This document shows, one piece after another, positions 33,837 to 45,077 of a stretch of DNA of 64,000 nucleotides. Within the stretch, counting starts at the first letter, position 1. The number at the start of each line of letters is the position of its first letter. The position numbers were made by a program, and so were the translations under genes. The DNA is from Brachycybe producta. Its lineage: Eukaryota; Arthropoda; Diplopoda; Playtdesmida; Andrognathidae. The notes beneath the pieces are model-generated. The model was not told the DNA's origin. It made no database searches and saw nothing but the letters and a program-made list of their open reading frames with translations. Where the stretch lies: the NCBI GenBank assembly GCA_036925085.1, contig JAUPFP010000019.1, forward strand, positions 2,996,501 to 3,060,500. Direction: 5' to 3'.

Positions 33837-35330
33837 ATGGAGTCAGCCCCAAAAGTACCGACAGGAGGTCGGGAACTTGGTGCAGATGCGGGTAGGGACA
33901 TGGTGGAAATCCCGGATGAGACTGCACGGGAGGGCCGGGCCTTTTTGGCCGGGCTATCCGAGCAGCAACTCATTGAGATTGCCTACGGGATAGATGTCCT
34001 TCGTTTGGAAGGACGACTGTCCCGGCCAACAAAAGAGCCGAGGGTGGCACCTCCGTTTTCACTGTCGCCCGTGCGTGAAGGCGCACGGAGAGAGGAACCA
34101 CCGGCACTTCCCCGGTTGGTACCTCCACAGGAAGCACCCAGGCCATCACCTAGGGGGATTGGCAGGGGAGTTCCTCCTGCACCCGGACAGCAGCCGAGGG
34201 TTAAGGTGATGATCCCCTCGGAAGCTGAGTTCGTGTCTGACATTTCGGAGAACTGGAGCAGGCAGCCTCGCAGGGTTAGCGCCGCTGCTTGGACGCCTGC
34301 TCCAGCGGTTCCAGCGGAGGTTCAGGCATTCGGGTTCTTTAACCCGATCCACTCATTTGCTCCTTACGACGGCAGAGAGGACTTGACGCCTTTTCTCCGC
34401 AAGTTCGAAGCGAAAGCCCGAGCTCAGCGCTGGACGGACGAGTCCCGATGCAGTTTCTTTACGTTTCTGCTAGACGGTCCGGCGGAAGAGTATTACGCCA
34501 TGTTGGTGGAAACTCTTCCAGACCTGACCTGGACTGAGCTGAAGGATGCTTTGCGTAGCCACTTCAGCACCAGTAACCAGGCTCGCCTCTGTTTCGGCGA
34601 ATTTGAATCAATGAAACAGGGGGCTACCGAGTCTGTGCAGGCATTCTACTGGCAGTTCTTGGAACTGTCCGACCGAGTGTCTCCGGGCGAAGACGAGAGC
34701 TGCAGGCTCAAACGGAAACTCCTGACGGCCATCACCGATCAATTGATCGGGTGCAAGGCCGGTACGGTAAAGGCATATGCCCGAAAGGCATGGCTGGTTG
34801 AGGCCGATTTGCTTCTTGTAGGTAAATTACCTAACCGTACTAGAGGGGTTCCTCAGGACAGGGCTAACGCTCCGTCCTCCGGAACAACGGCTAGCTCTGG
34901 GAGCTCTGCCAAGGCTTCATCTTCGAGCCAAACGGGTGCGAAGGCTGCTGCACCGTCCAAGTCGGACAAAGCAGGAGCCAAGACCGGAGGCAAGAAGAAG
35001 ACGACGGCAGGCTCTGGCGGAGGTTAGCCGGCGGCAACGCCTCGAAGTACGGACCGTATAGGAGATTCACTCCGGCGACTAGGTCCTTGTTTCGGGTGTA
35101 ACCAGATGGGTCACCTGAGGAAGGATTGTCCGAAAGCTGCGGCCAAAGGGCAGGTTGCCAGAGTGGTGCCTGACGAGAGTCAGAGCCTCCAGCCAACCGC
35201 TGGTGTTGCGCCAGTTTGGCTGGAGAGTCGTAAGTACCTGGCCACCGTTCATGATGGCCAGTTCTACTATCGACTCGTGGAGGACGAGGAAAAATCCTCG
35301 TTAAACCGCCGCCGGTCGCCACCGAACTGA
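33837..35330 (+). pseudogene. Element C gag
   Basis: The ATG at 33837 starts MESAPKVPTGG, as in D. Capsid (GFFNPIHSFAPYDG, then LLDGPAEEYYAMLVETLP) and zinc knuckle CFGCNQMGHLRKDC are all in one frame, with a single stop TAG at 35025-35027. Compared with D it lacks exactly 91 codons after residue 19 (D 45135-45407). The missing part is acidic/basic linker, not capsid. Confidence 0.92.
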
Positions 35331-35343
35331 GTGGTGTGTGACC
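35300..35343 (+). promoter_or_regulatory. Putative -1 frameshift signal of element C
   Basis: The heptamer GTTAAAC (35300-35306) is in the gag frame, then a 7-nt spacer, then the stem GGTCGCCACC (35314-35323) pairing with GGTGTGTGACC (35333-35343) with one bulge and one G-U pair. It corresponds to the element D signal. Confidence 0.65.
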
Positions 35344-35995
35344 GATAAAGCTTCAAAGCTCAGGTGAATGTCATGGCCTGAGCTCTGAACGAGGGACGTA
35401 CCTCCGGGCGGTCTCCAAATATGTGGATGTCTTGCGGAAGGCAGGGGTGCCTCTGGTGAGGTCTGCGGACCCGGAAATTACCCAGTGGGTATTTCCATTG
35501 CCATGCTCCACATTGGAGGCCGTGTGCAGCCAGCTGGATCGCTGGTTTGCCCCCTCACCCTACATGCCTAGTGGTGAGGTGCTGGATCGTGCGCTCATCG
35601 AGAGGAGTTGGTGTGCCCATACCTCCTGTTGTGCCTGGGGAGTCTCTGGTTTCTGAAACCCCGCTTCTTTAGAGCCCGCGGGTTCCCATCCCTGAGCTTC
35701 AGAGCCGGGCCTACGATGTAGGTTCACCAAGAGTGTGGGTGTCGATAGGCGATCGTCTGATGGAGATGATCGTAGACACCGGGGCCGACGTGTCGGTCCT
35801 AAGCATCACGGCGGCACGAGTGATGGAGTTGCCTATAGAGGAACTGGCGGTTCCTTCATTCCTCCTTGGAATGGGTGGGCACTCCATCGAGGTAGTAGGG
35901 GTCACAAATGTGGAATTGACCATCCACAAGAAAACCATCAAGGTGCCTCTCCTTTTGGTGAAAGGAGAGGGCGAAGCGTTGTTGGGCATTGATCA
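35331..35995 (+). pseudogene. Element C pol: N-terminal part and protease
   Basis: 35423-35600 encodes VPLVRSADPEITQWVF in the -1 frame relative to gag. The frame then shifts, and the retropepsin IVDTGADVSVLS (Asp at 35775-35777) with GMGGHSIEV continues until the LTR insertion. Confidence 0.88.
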
Positions 35996-36728
35996 TGTAC
36001 CGACCCGACTTGGGTCCGAAACAACACCCCGGCAAATCTTCCCCGACTTACCGGATCCAGACTCCGTTAGGGGCCGGGATCGAAGCGCGGACTGCCCTCT
36101 TGACCATGTGTCCGGGTGGCGCCGGCCAACCGGAGCCTGCCTCGCCGAATATGGACGGTCGGATGACCGCCGAGCCACGACGAGAACCTACGGTGACCGC
36201 CCGATGGGTCCACCGTAGAAACCGGCGCGTGAAGACCCGGCCGACAAGACGGAAACAAGCCGGAACAGGACGGTGGTGGTATGGTGACTCCCAACCATAA
36301 ACTCCCACCCTCCTTGCGGAACTTCCCCAAAGAATGACACGACACAGTGTGGTGAGTGAAAATAATATGTATAATTTATTCAAAGAATAAATTGAAAACA
36401 CTCACTGTTTAGGCAATATCTGCTGGATAAATGATCCAGCAGAGAACCAATCAAAGATGATAATTTATTCAGTGGAATAAATATATAAACACTTAATAAT
36501 TATACAAGTAATCTGCTGGACAGTGGTCCAGCAGAGAAAACACAAAAGATGACTCTACTCCAGAGAACAAAGAGATGAATGGTGGCCATCTTGGCCACCT
36601 GTTGAAGTGGAGCACAAAACCAACACATCCACCTTCATCCAAGGGTCTAACACACACTGCCCAGAATATAATGGCCGCCGCCATTATATACCCCCAGGCT
36701 GCTCCACCTGGGGGAGGACAGTGACCCC
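35996..36728 (-). repeat. Ty3-type LTR of a third subfamily inside element C, truncated
   Basis: It starts (plus) TGTACCGACCCGAC, the complement of a Ty3 LTR end. It holds the R region (AAAGAATGACACGACAC) and a variant of the LTR hairpin (CGGTG...CACCG, 36190-36217). The U3 end is cut, and beyond it element C resumes in RNase H. RT, absent from C, was lost with this event. Confidence 0.82.
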
Positions 36729-38441
36729 AGGGTTGGGGCGTTGGCAGATGCAACTACAAGAGCACCGGTTTAAGGTTCAGTATAGGAAGGGGACACTGCA
36801 CGTGGCTGCCGACGCTTTGAGTCGTATCCTGTTCGTGATGTGGCGGACCTTTCCTTACCTGAATACGTCGAAGCCGATGTAGGTGAGGTTATTTACCACA
36901 TCCGTTCCGAGGTGGATTGGGTCAAGGAGCAAGAGGCCGATGGCTGGTGCTCCAAAGTGAAGAGTGAAATCTTCCGTGACCCCAACTCGAACCTCCAATT
37001 CCTGTTTGTGGTGGCAGATGACTTGTTGTTTGCCATCAGGTCCATCCAGGATCGGTTGAGAACTGTACTGGTAGTTCCGAAGTCATGCAGGGCTTTCTGT
37101 CTAAGGAAGCTACATGACATTCCCGAAGCTGGTCACTTCGGGATGTTTAAGACCTACCAGAGGCTGCGCTCACGCTTCTACTGGATCGGTATGAAGCGGG
37201 ACACTGCCGAATATGTTAAGTCATGTTTGGTGTGTCAGAGAGCGCGACAGTTCGCTCGAAGTCAGGGATTTCTCCAACCGATTGTGCCGGAGTACCCAGT
37301 TGATACCTGGGGAATGGACTTCGTTGGACCGTTTCCTGCCTCCGTGGGTGGAGTCACCTATGTACTAATTATGGTTGACTATTTCACTCGGTACGGTGTG
37401 GCAAGGGCGGTACGAAGGGCCACGGCCGCCTGTGTGGTGAAATTTCTGAAGGATGAGATCCTTTCGGTGTATGGCACACCGAAAGCTCTTGTCTCGGATC
37501 GTGGGTCCCAGTTCTCAAGCAAAGTCCTGCTGAAGTTCCGGGAGCGCTATAATATAGCGCATCACTTCACGACGGTGTACCATCCGCAAGCTAATGGGCT
37601 TACGGAGCATACGAACAAAACCGTAATGGAAACCATCAAGCGGTACCTTGATCCCCTCAAGGAATAGCGTGATTGGCGGAATAAATTACGGCCCGCCGTG
37701 TGGGCTTATAACACAGCTGTCCAGGAGAGTACGCAGGTCTCTCCGTATCAGTTGTTGTTTGGCCGTGAGCCCCGGTTGGAGATTGATAACCTCCTTCCGA
37801 ATGGTCCAGTCCGTGACTTGCCTGACCAGCAAGCCGTGGAAGAGCAGGCTCGTCAACGTTTGACGGCTGCTCAGAAAAGGCAGAAAGAGCGGTACGACGC
37901 TGGCCGTGTGGAGCCTCCTCTGTATCAGCCTGGGGATCAGGTGTGGATACGAGATCAGGCTGGGAAGCTCGGTCAGGCGAAGAAATGGAGCTTGGCTTAT
38001 AAAGCTGAGAGGGGAACGGTGGTCACGCAGTATTCCGACCTGATCTACGAAATATAGTTCGTAGATGGGTATGGTCGGAAGGTGCGTGACCGGTTTCACG
38101 TGGATAACCTTAAGCCGTACGTACCCACCTGTACCGTGAGGGAGGAAGATGGACTTGGAGTCTCTGACACCTCCTCCGATGCAGACAGCGATGCCACGGA
38201 GGCTTTGGCGCGGAGTGAAATGACTCCGGCGCTAAAGCCACCGTCCGTTTCTTCGCCGGAGTCTACCGACTCTGAGGCAGATAACCCCCCTCCACCTCGG
38301 TACAATCTCCGTCCGCGGAGACCGAGGGTGTATGAGGTGAGTGGGTTTGACGCTCGAGTGGGAAGCCCCCCAGGAAGGCCCTATTGTGGGGTACTCTTTG
38401 GGAATCCTTCCCCTGGTGGGAGAGAGCCGGCAGTCCGCTAG
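36729..38441 (+). pseudogene. Element C pol: end of RNase H and integrase
   Basis: RNase H end (GRWQMQLQEHRF) at 36733-36830, then integrase: zinc-binding LHDIPEAGHFG and CLVCQRAR, catalytic GMDFVGPFP, SDRGSQFSSK and GLTEHTNKTV. Stops TAG at 37665-37667 and 38055-38057 break it. The C-terminal FHVDNLKPYVP and RYNLRPRRPR are present. Sequence is about 90% like D by eye. Confidence 0.92.
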
Positions 38442-41400
38442 TTTGGGGCGGACGGCTGGGAGAGGAGGCGGCCGGACGTTGCGATGTTTGGGCCCACCAC
38501 GGTTTCGGTAGAAACCAGGTGTCCAGCCAAAGGCCCGACAAAATCGGTCCGTGGATGGAGAAATCCGTCCGTGAAAACCTCCGTGAAATCTCCAATTACC
38601 GTCAATATAAGAGAATTGACGGTAAATGTCTCTACTCACCAGTTCCAGTCTTGGTGTAGGAGAATTCACCGTGTGTCTGCCCCTAAAAAGGCAGACGACG
38701 GTGAAATCTCCATGGTGACCATGCATGAGGCGGCTGATGACGTATTAGCCGCTACTGCACGGCCATTAGCCGCTAAGACGGTGAATTTGGCAGCTAGGCA
38801 CCATATTGTTTGCAAATCTTTCAAACAAAGGACGCCGGCACCACGTGGAGTAAAAAAACCACGAATTCACAGTCTAAAAAGCGTGCCAGGACTGGAAACA
38901 GAGGGCAAAATAGAAAAAGTAAGTCCCTCTAAGGGAATTTTCTTCTCCTGCCTGTTGGCAGTTCTCTTTTATTTGTTAACGGTGTGTTTTACGGTCGTTG
39001 ACCGTATACACACGTGGTGGGTGTGGTTTCGCCGCCATGACTGTTGTCATGGTGGCCAAACCACTATCAAAAGCACTTTTCCGGCGGGTTCAGCCCATCC
39101 GAGCGCCGTTTCGCTTGGGAAGGCCCAAGTTCGACGGTGTTTGGACGGTAGAAGCCCGCCAGGGAGTGGTTTTCGCCGTCCGAAGGCGGTAAAACACGGT
39201 TTCGACCGTGAATTGCCGACTTTGCACGGTGATGTCGGCATTTTGCACGGTAGAAGTCCGTGCAATGCCCTTTCCAACCGTCGGAACTCGGGGAAAGGGT
39301 GTTTTCACCGTCCGAAGGTTGTTAGCCATGGTTTTTACCGTGGTTTACCGACTTTTGACGGTGGAAACCGCGATTCGCACGGTGAAATCCCGTGGAATAC
39401 CCTTTCTACCGGTTCCGAAAGGGGGAAAAGTGGTTTTCACCGTATGAAGGCGGTAAAACACGGTTTTAGCCGTGAATTACCGACTTTGGACGGTGAAAAC
39501 ATGAATTCTCACGGTGAAAGCCCGTGGAATTCACTTTTCCACGGTAAAAACTTGTTTTTGATTTTTTCTTCCCTTTTTCATAGGCTCACCACGTAGAAGG
39601 AGAAGGAAGAAGGCGACGGGAGTGGCCAACGGTCCCCCTCCCTCAGCCCGCTGCATCCTGGGGATGCAAGGCTGTTGGAGTCGGGATCGGAGGGCTCCCC
39701 ATCATCTGGCGGACCGGAAACGGCTGACGCCACCGTGGAATCCGTTGATTCCCCGGCTGCAGAGGCCGTGGAAGGTCCGGAGTCTGCCCAGTCGACTCCG
39801 ACCGGTGTCGGAGCCTTCTGGGGCAGGTACCTGCAGTCTCCCTCCAGGGATACGGCTGCTACCACCGTTCAGTCGGTGGCGGCGGTAGTTTCTCCGGTTG
39901 GAGAGCCTGCAGAAGCGGGTGTTGATGGTGGGAAAGCGGCAACCGGTGTGGTAACCGCTAGTACCCCGGAACCCGGCTCTCCGTCTGTTCGATACCTCCT
40001 AGATTGGTGTAGGGTGGTCGAGGACAGGAAGGACGTCTCCTTGGGAGCGTCCTTAGTCATTGACACAGAAATGGAGGTCGAAACCACCGTTGATTCTGTG
40101 GTTGACGCCTCAAAGCAGTGGCGGAGCCTTAACGCCTCTTCAGAGGGCTCTTCAGAGTCTGACGGGAGTAGTTCGGCCTCCGAGGGTAAACCGTCTGGGA
40201 CGGGATCCCCCGGAGTTCTTCCCGCCGATCCAATGTCTTTGGAGGCCGTGGCTGTGTCCTTGGCCAAAGAAGAAGGTCGCTTGGATCGGTTGGATGAAGC
40301 TAGACGGGACATGGTCCAGGAAGGTGGCTTCCTGGTCGGGGACCGTCGATGCTTCATCGGGGAGTTTCCCACCGTGCAGGTGAAGAAGGACGGCGCAAAA
40401 AAGCGCAAGAAAAAGTCCGGAGCCGCACAGATCACTGCCAGAGCCAAAACTCTCGCAGAGAGAAAGGCAATGCTCAAAGCTAAGGAGGAGGCGTTGAAGA
40501 AGTTCACGCCTGCTGTGGGGCTTCGAGCAGAGACTCTCGCCCACCCTGACGGTTGTTCAGGGGCTGCTTGGCCAGAGAGGCCGGCTGCTGGATCGGGTCC
40601 GCCCGAGGCAGTAGCTGGCCCCTCCGGCTGGCAGTCGGACAACCCGATGAGGGACCGGCGAGCGGAGAAGAAGGCTACCCAGCTTCCAGTACCCACTCCC
40701 GGTAAAACGGGGAAATCTGTGAGTGGTGGTGGTGGCAAGGGACAAAAAAGGTCCCGCCCTCACACCCCACCAGTGGATGAACGCTCTAGAGGCAAGAAGG
40801 CCAGATCCTCCGGTCGAGGAAAGGCCTCCGAACCTCGGAAGCCAGAGAGCTTGGAAGACAAATTCAAGCGGCTTCAGGCTCAAGCAGCGAGCCTGCACCG
40901 ACAGATCGCTCGTGCGGTCGGTGCAGGTGAGCGGCAGGAGTTTGAGCGCCGGGCTGCGGAGTTCCCTCCCCTGCAGGGAATGCCCGCCCGGAGTCCGCTC
41001 AAAACAGAGGAACCTCCTGTTGGTCGTGGCTATTGCGAGTGCCACGACCATCGCTGGCCAGAAGCGAATCGCCGAGAGGGAGGCGATGCAGGCTTCCAGT
41101 GCACCAGCCCATGGTGCGGAAGCCCAAGCTACTGGTGGCAAGAGTCAGCCGACTCTTGCACCGAAGGAGAAGTCTCTCCTTCGGGATGGTCGAGGAAGAT
41201 TCGTTTCCGGACAATCATCCTCGGCTGTCGCTTCGGCTAAGGGCACTTCTACAAAGAAGAGTACGGCTCCGGCCGAAAAACCTTCGAAGAAGAAGTCCGA
41301 GAAGGCGAAGGGGGCTAACCACCCGCCTAAGCCTGATCGGCCCAGTAAGTCGTCGGGGTCAGTTAAGTCTGACACGACGCATGGTCAACCTTCCTCTCAC

Positions 41401-42162
41401 GGCAAGAAAAAGAAAAAGAAGGACCACAAAAAGTCCAAGCGTGAGAGGAAGAGAAGTCCGACACCCTCCAGTAGTAGGCGCCAGGGAGCCGAAACTGGAG
41501 GCATCGTGGTGGAAAAGGAGGAGTCCCGGCGTGCTCAGGCAAGCACGCCGGCCGGGAGTCAACCGAGCCATACCCGTCCAGTTGAGGCGGCGCGGATGGA
41601 TGTTAGGTCTATGCGCGACGTTTTGGTCGGCACGCCTCCATCCTCCCCGAAGGTGGATGCGGTCTCGAGCCTGCGGGTTCGAGCAGTGGGAACCCTGCAC
41701 CCCTGTACCCCTGCACAGGGTACACCCTTCTCTCCGGTCCATGGCGGCGGGGTATTTGATACCATAGGACCTGAAATGTCAACCTCCCCTAGGCCTGAGG
41801 CTGAGGGACGGCGTATTGGCGCATTGCCCCCGTATTCAGATGCAGAGGTGTATCTGAATAACCGGCTTGGTCTCTGGCAGGACCAGTCGGGAATGGAGGG
41901 TTGCCAATACCATGGCTACTACCGTCTGGATGAGCCACTTCCAGAGCCGTGGGTAGCAAAGCTACCGCCGTACAACATGCGCCATGTGGTGACGTTTGGT
42001 TGTGGAGGTTTTCCGGTGGTAATGGTCATAAACCCGGTCCAGCAAACGTTTGCTATTTTGGATGTGGTGGGGCTAGATGCCGGGATAGTTCGTCTAGCCC
42101 GGCGTGCAGCCCCATTCATCCAACGTTTGCTGGGATGTGACTTAGGAGGTATGGCTGGATAG
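38384..42162 (+). pseudogene. Element C homologue of the D pol C-terminal module
   Basis: Open blocks at 38484-39596, 39675-41240 and 40723-42162 follow integrase. The first has a hydrophobic stretch (SCLLAVLFYLLTVCFTVV, about 38950-39003) before HTWW and CCHGG, which D also has without the hydrophobic run. The second and third are lysine-, serine- and proline-rich with a likely coiled coil. A frameshift lies between about 40870 and 41060. The end (41820-42140) is the conserved domain PPYSDAEVYLNNRL...LPPYNM..VV...RRLLGCDL; the stop TAG at 42160 is earlier than in D. No known function. Confidence 0.8.
39190..39560 (+). repeat. ~131-bp tandem repeat in element C, about three copies
   Basis: Units begin GTAAAACACGG or GTTAGCCATGG near 39190, 39321 and 39452 and are rich in ACCGTG/CACGGT. 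They keep the reading frame (HGF.RELPTLDGE). Element D has no such expansion here, but its leader holds similar CACGG hairpin repeats. Confidence 0.75.
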
Positions 42163-42459
42163 TTTATAACTGAGCCTCTACCAGGGTGCGAGACCGAGCC
42201 CGTGGTTGCCCTGGTAGACCTCCTAACAAGTCGGACGCATCGCACGCGTACGCAACTCCAGGATATTCCTTTTCGAGGAATTCCGAGCCCTGGAGGAAAG
42301 CCGTCTTAGGGGGACGGTCTTCGATACTGGTTTTGGGTGGCGTAACACCCAGATGTGCTTGTGCGGAGGGATGGGCTCCACTTTCGCGACACCGCCAGAA
42401 AACCCGTCCGGTACCTAAGAAGGTCAGGTTCGGAGAGAAATCCTGGCTGGCTTGACTGA
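42163..42459 (+). pseudogene. Element C, remnant of the last ~90 codons
   Basis: Aligns with the end of D pol (53640-53923), for example CTGGTAGACCTCCTAACAAG and CTTAGGGGGACGGTCTTCGA, but is out of frame after the stop at 42160. Confidence 0.8.
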
Positions 42460-42495
42460 CCTGTTCCCGAGACGGAACAGGAAAGTTGAGAGGAT
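42460..42495 (+). promoter_or_regulatory. Hairpin plus polypurine tract of element C
   Basis: Perfect 8-bp hairpin CCTGTTCC/GGAACAGG (42460-42481, loop CGAGAC), then AAAGTTGAGAGGAT up to the LTR. Element D has the same stem with a different loop. Confidence 0.78.
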
Positions 42496-43290
42496 TGTGG
42501 CAACCTGGTCTGCTCCAATTTTAATTTTGATGGAGCAGATGAATTTCCCTATGGTGGTCTGCCTGACAGCTACAGTAGGCTGTTTGGGACGAACGCCATT
42601 TTGGTGCCAGCAGACCTCTCACCATGAAGTCTATGGGTGAGAGGTCAGAAGTGGCCTCTGTCCCCTCCAGGTGGAGTTGCCTGGAGGTTTCCTGTGGCCT
42701 AGTCAACCACAGGATCTGGGCAGTGTGTTGTAGGCTTGAAGTGGGACAAGACCTGTGGGTGGAGGTCTGATTGACCTCCACTGTCCAGCCTGGACTTCTT
42801 CTTTTTGTGCCTTGGCCATTAGGCCTTGATTATTTTATATATGTATAGTGCCTGGCTGGTTGAAGGAACCAGCCAGTTCTTGTATATAATTATCATCACT
42901 GTCATCTTTTGCTCACCGAAGTGTAATTAAACACTACTCATCGTTTTTATACTTTGTGTGTCATGTCTGTTTATTTGGGGAGTTATCGCGGGAGTGTGGG
43001 TCGCCGGTTTGGGGCAACACCACCGTCCTTCTCCGACCTTCGTCGGCCAGTACTCGTGTCGGCTCGCGGTAGAACCGGTGTTCTACCGCGATATTCTCGG
43101 CTTGGCGGCATGGTTTTTCGTCGTGTCCGTCGTGGGTGGCTCCACGGAGCCGGCACATCCCAAAGAACACCGTGGGGAGGCGGCTACGGGGACGGTCCCG
43201 TCCCCGTAGGAGCCGGTTGGCGGTAAGTTTTTCCATCTGTTTTGGGGGTTAATTTACCGGGTTATTGTAACGGTCCGGCGGGACGTTACA
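42496..43290 (+). repeat. Element C 3' LTR (795 bp)
   Basis: It starts TGTGGCAACCTGGTCTGC and ends GGCGGGACGTTACA. It carries the hairpin CGCGGTAGAAC/GTTCTACCGCG (loop CGGT) at 43065-43090. Same subfamily as the F LTR at 63186. Confidence 0.95.
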
Positions 43291-43453
43291 CTTGACCCTA
43301 CCTCCCTCTCTGACGTATACTTCTGACTCATATCAAAGTGGCAGATTGATACTCTTAGGATCATGGTCACTTGGACCTGGTTACACCTCGTAGGTTCTAG
43401 AAAACATCATCATAAGATGGTAATAATTATAAGGTCGTTGCCAAAAGCTCACA
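43291..43453 (+). repeat. Element A/B-family LTR remnant with internal deletion
   Basis: It contains GGATCATGGTCACTTGGACC, TGGTTACACCTCGTAGGT and the LTR end GCCAAAAGCTCACA, with the TATA-to-poly(A) middle deleted. No internal sequence follows. Confidence 0.82.
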
Positions 43454-43564
43454 GCTTAATGCTGCATATGGACTTTTATGTCGCTCTGCCATAGGCCTAT
43501 TTGGTTGCTAGCAGATTACTAATTGTAATTGTAACCATTTGCAACATAGACATACATTTCGTAT
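43454..43564. other. Short flank of element D
   Basis: No feature recognised except GTAT at 43561-43564, the left copy of the element D target duplication. Confidence 0.6.
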
Positions 43565-44367
43565 TGTGGCAACCTGGTCTGCTCAATCAAATTTTATTGA
43601 GCAGACCAACTCCCTATGGTGATCTGCCTGGCAGCATATAGTAGGCTGTTGGGTCGGACGCCATTTTGGTGCCAGCAGACCTCTCACCATTGAAGTCAAT
43701 GGGTGAGAGGTCAGAAGTGACCACTGTCCCCTCCAGGTGGAGTTGCCTGGAGGTTTCTTTGGCTTGGTCAGCCATTGAATCTGGGCAGTGTGTTGGAGGC
43801 AATTGACCAGGGAGGATCATCTTTGCTGGAGGCCAGGGTGGCCTCCATTATCCATTGTTTGGATCTTCTCTGTTTGGTTTTATTCTGTGTTTGCCTTTGT
43901 TTGCTTCCATGGGGGCTTGGCTGGTGGATTGCACCAGCCAAGTTGTGTGGAATATTATTTACCACTGCTTTTTAATTTGCATAACAGTAAGTGTTAATAA
44001 ACCTTATTATTTTATTTAAACTTACATACTGTGTTGTGTATCTTATTGGGAAGTACCGCGGGGAGGGTGGGGAAATCTACGGGTTTTCACCGTCTCTTTC
44101 CGGCCTATTGTCGGCCGGTACTTGCGTCGGCTCGCGGTGAGAGAGGTCTCACCGCGATATTCTTGTTGTGGCGGCGGATCGTCCGTCGTGTCCGGCAAGG
44201 AAGACTCCGTGGGAGTCGACGTGTTCCCAAGGCTACCGTGCAGAGGACTGCTACGGGTACGATCCCGTCCCCGTAATCGGAGTCTGGAGCCGGGTAAGTT
44301 TTATTGGTTCTCGGTGACCGTACAAAGTTTGCCCGAGGTGTTGTGACGGACCAGTCGGGTCGTTACA
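43565..44367 (+). repeat. Element D 5' LTR (803 bp)
   Basis: TGTGGCAACC...GTCGTTACA. The poly(A) signal AATAAA is at 43996-44001. The covarying hairpin CGCGGTGAGA/TCTCACCGCG (loop GAGG) is at 44133-44156, in the part that becomes the 5' end of the RNA. A second hairpin, CCGGCC/GGCCGG, lies at about 44099-44117. I could not fix a TATA box. Confidence 0.97.
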
Positions 44368-44369
44368 AT

Positions 44370-44387
44370 TGGTGGAGGCGCCGGGTA
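44370..44387 (+). other. Primer binding site of element D
   Basis: TGGTGGAGGCGCCGGGTA, two bases after the LTR. The complement TACCCGGCGCCTCCACCA is close to the 3' end I know for insect tRNA-Ala. Confidence 0.85.
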
Positions 44388-44399
44388 CTCGTACCCAGC

Positions 44400-45077
44400 C
44401 TCTTGCACGGTTTTAGACCGTGGATTTGTCCGTTTCGACGGTCAAATCACTTGGCGACGGTAGTACGCTGCTGGGCACGGATTTTGGTCCGTGGGACGGC
44501 GGCAGAAACCGTTGGTTAGCCTCGCAAACCTTGCTAACCGTAATTTCACCGTGGGTTTCGGACTTTTGTCCGTTGTACCGTGGTGGAACGCGGTTACGAA
44601 GGTTTGTAACCGTAATTATCCGTAATTACACCGTGGGTTTCGGACTTTGGTCCGTTGTACCGTGGTGGAACGCGGTTTTACGGTTTTTGACCGCGATTAC
44701 ACCGTGGGTTTCGGACGGTTGTCCGTTGTGCCGTGGTGGAAAGTGGTTGGAGAGGTTTTTACCGCAATTACACCGTGGGGTGCGGACTTTGGTCCGTGGA
44801 ACCACGGTAGAGAGTGGTAAAAGTCGTTGTACCGTGAAGTACACCGTGGGGCACGGACATTTGTCCGTGGGACCGCGGTAGAAACCGGTAGGTGAGAACT
44901 CTGACCGTTCTTTACCGTGGGACACGGACTTTTGTTCGTGATACCGCGGTTTCGCACGGTTCCATCCGTTCGTTACGGTATTTTACGGACTTTTGTCCGT
45001 GAATTTACCATTGTCGACGGTGGTAATCCGCTATCTGGTGGCTTTGTCCAGATTTTACCGTTCATTTACGGTGAAAA
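44400..45077 (+). repeat. Element D leader: tandem GTCCGT hairpin repeats
   Basis: About nine degenerate units of 53-86 bp, each with a self-complementary core such as CACGGAC/GTCCGTG or CGGAC/GTCCG around a short T-rich loop, followed by ACCGTGG or ACCGCGG. Cores lie near 44430, 44483, 44569, 44650, 44718, 44787, 44857, 44930 and 44990. The leader has no long open frame. It could act in packaging or translation; that is inference. Confidence 0.8.

Larger units (their letters stand above)
33827..43290 (+). mobile_element. Element C: decayed Ty3 element, 5' LTR and leader missing
   Basis: Colinear with element D from the base just before the gag ATG (GGTGAAAAATGG) to the 3' LTR. The 5' LTR, primer site and leader are gone, replaced by Tc1 sequence. 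The RT region is replaced by a foreign LTR (35996-36728). Several stops and frameshifts are present. It still carries the long 3' module found at the end of D pol. Confidence 0.9.
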
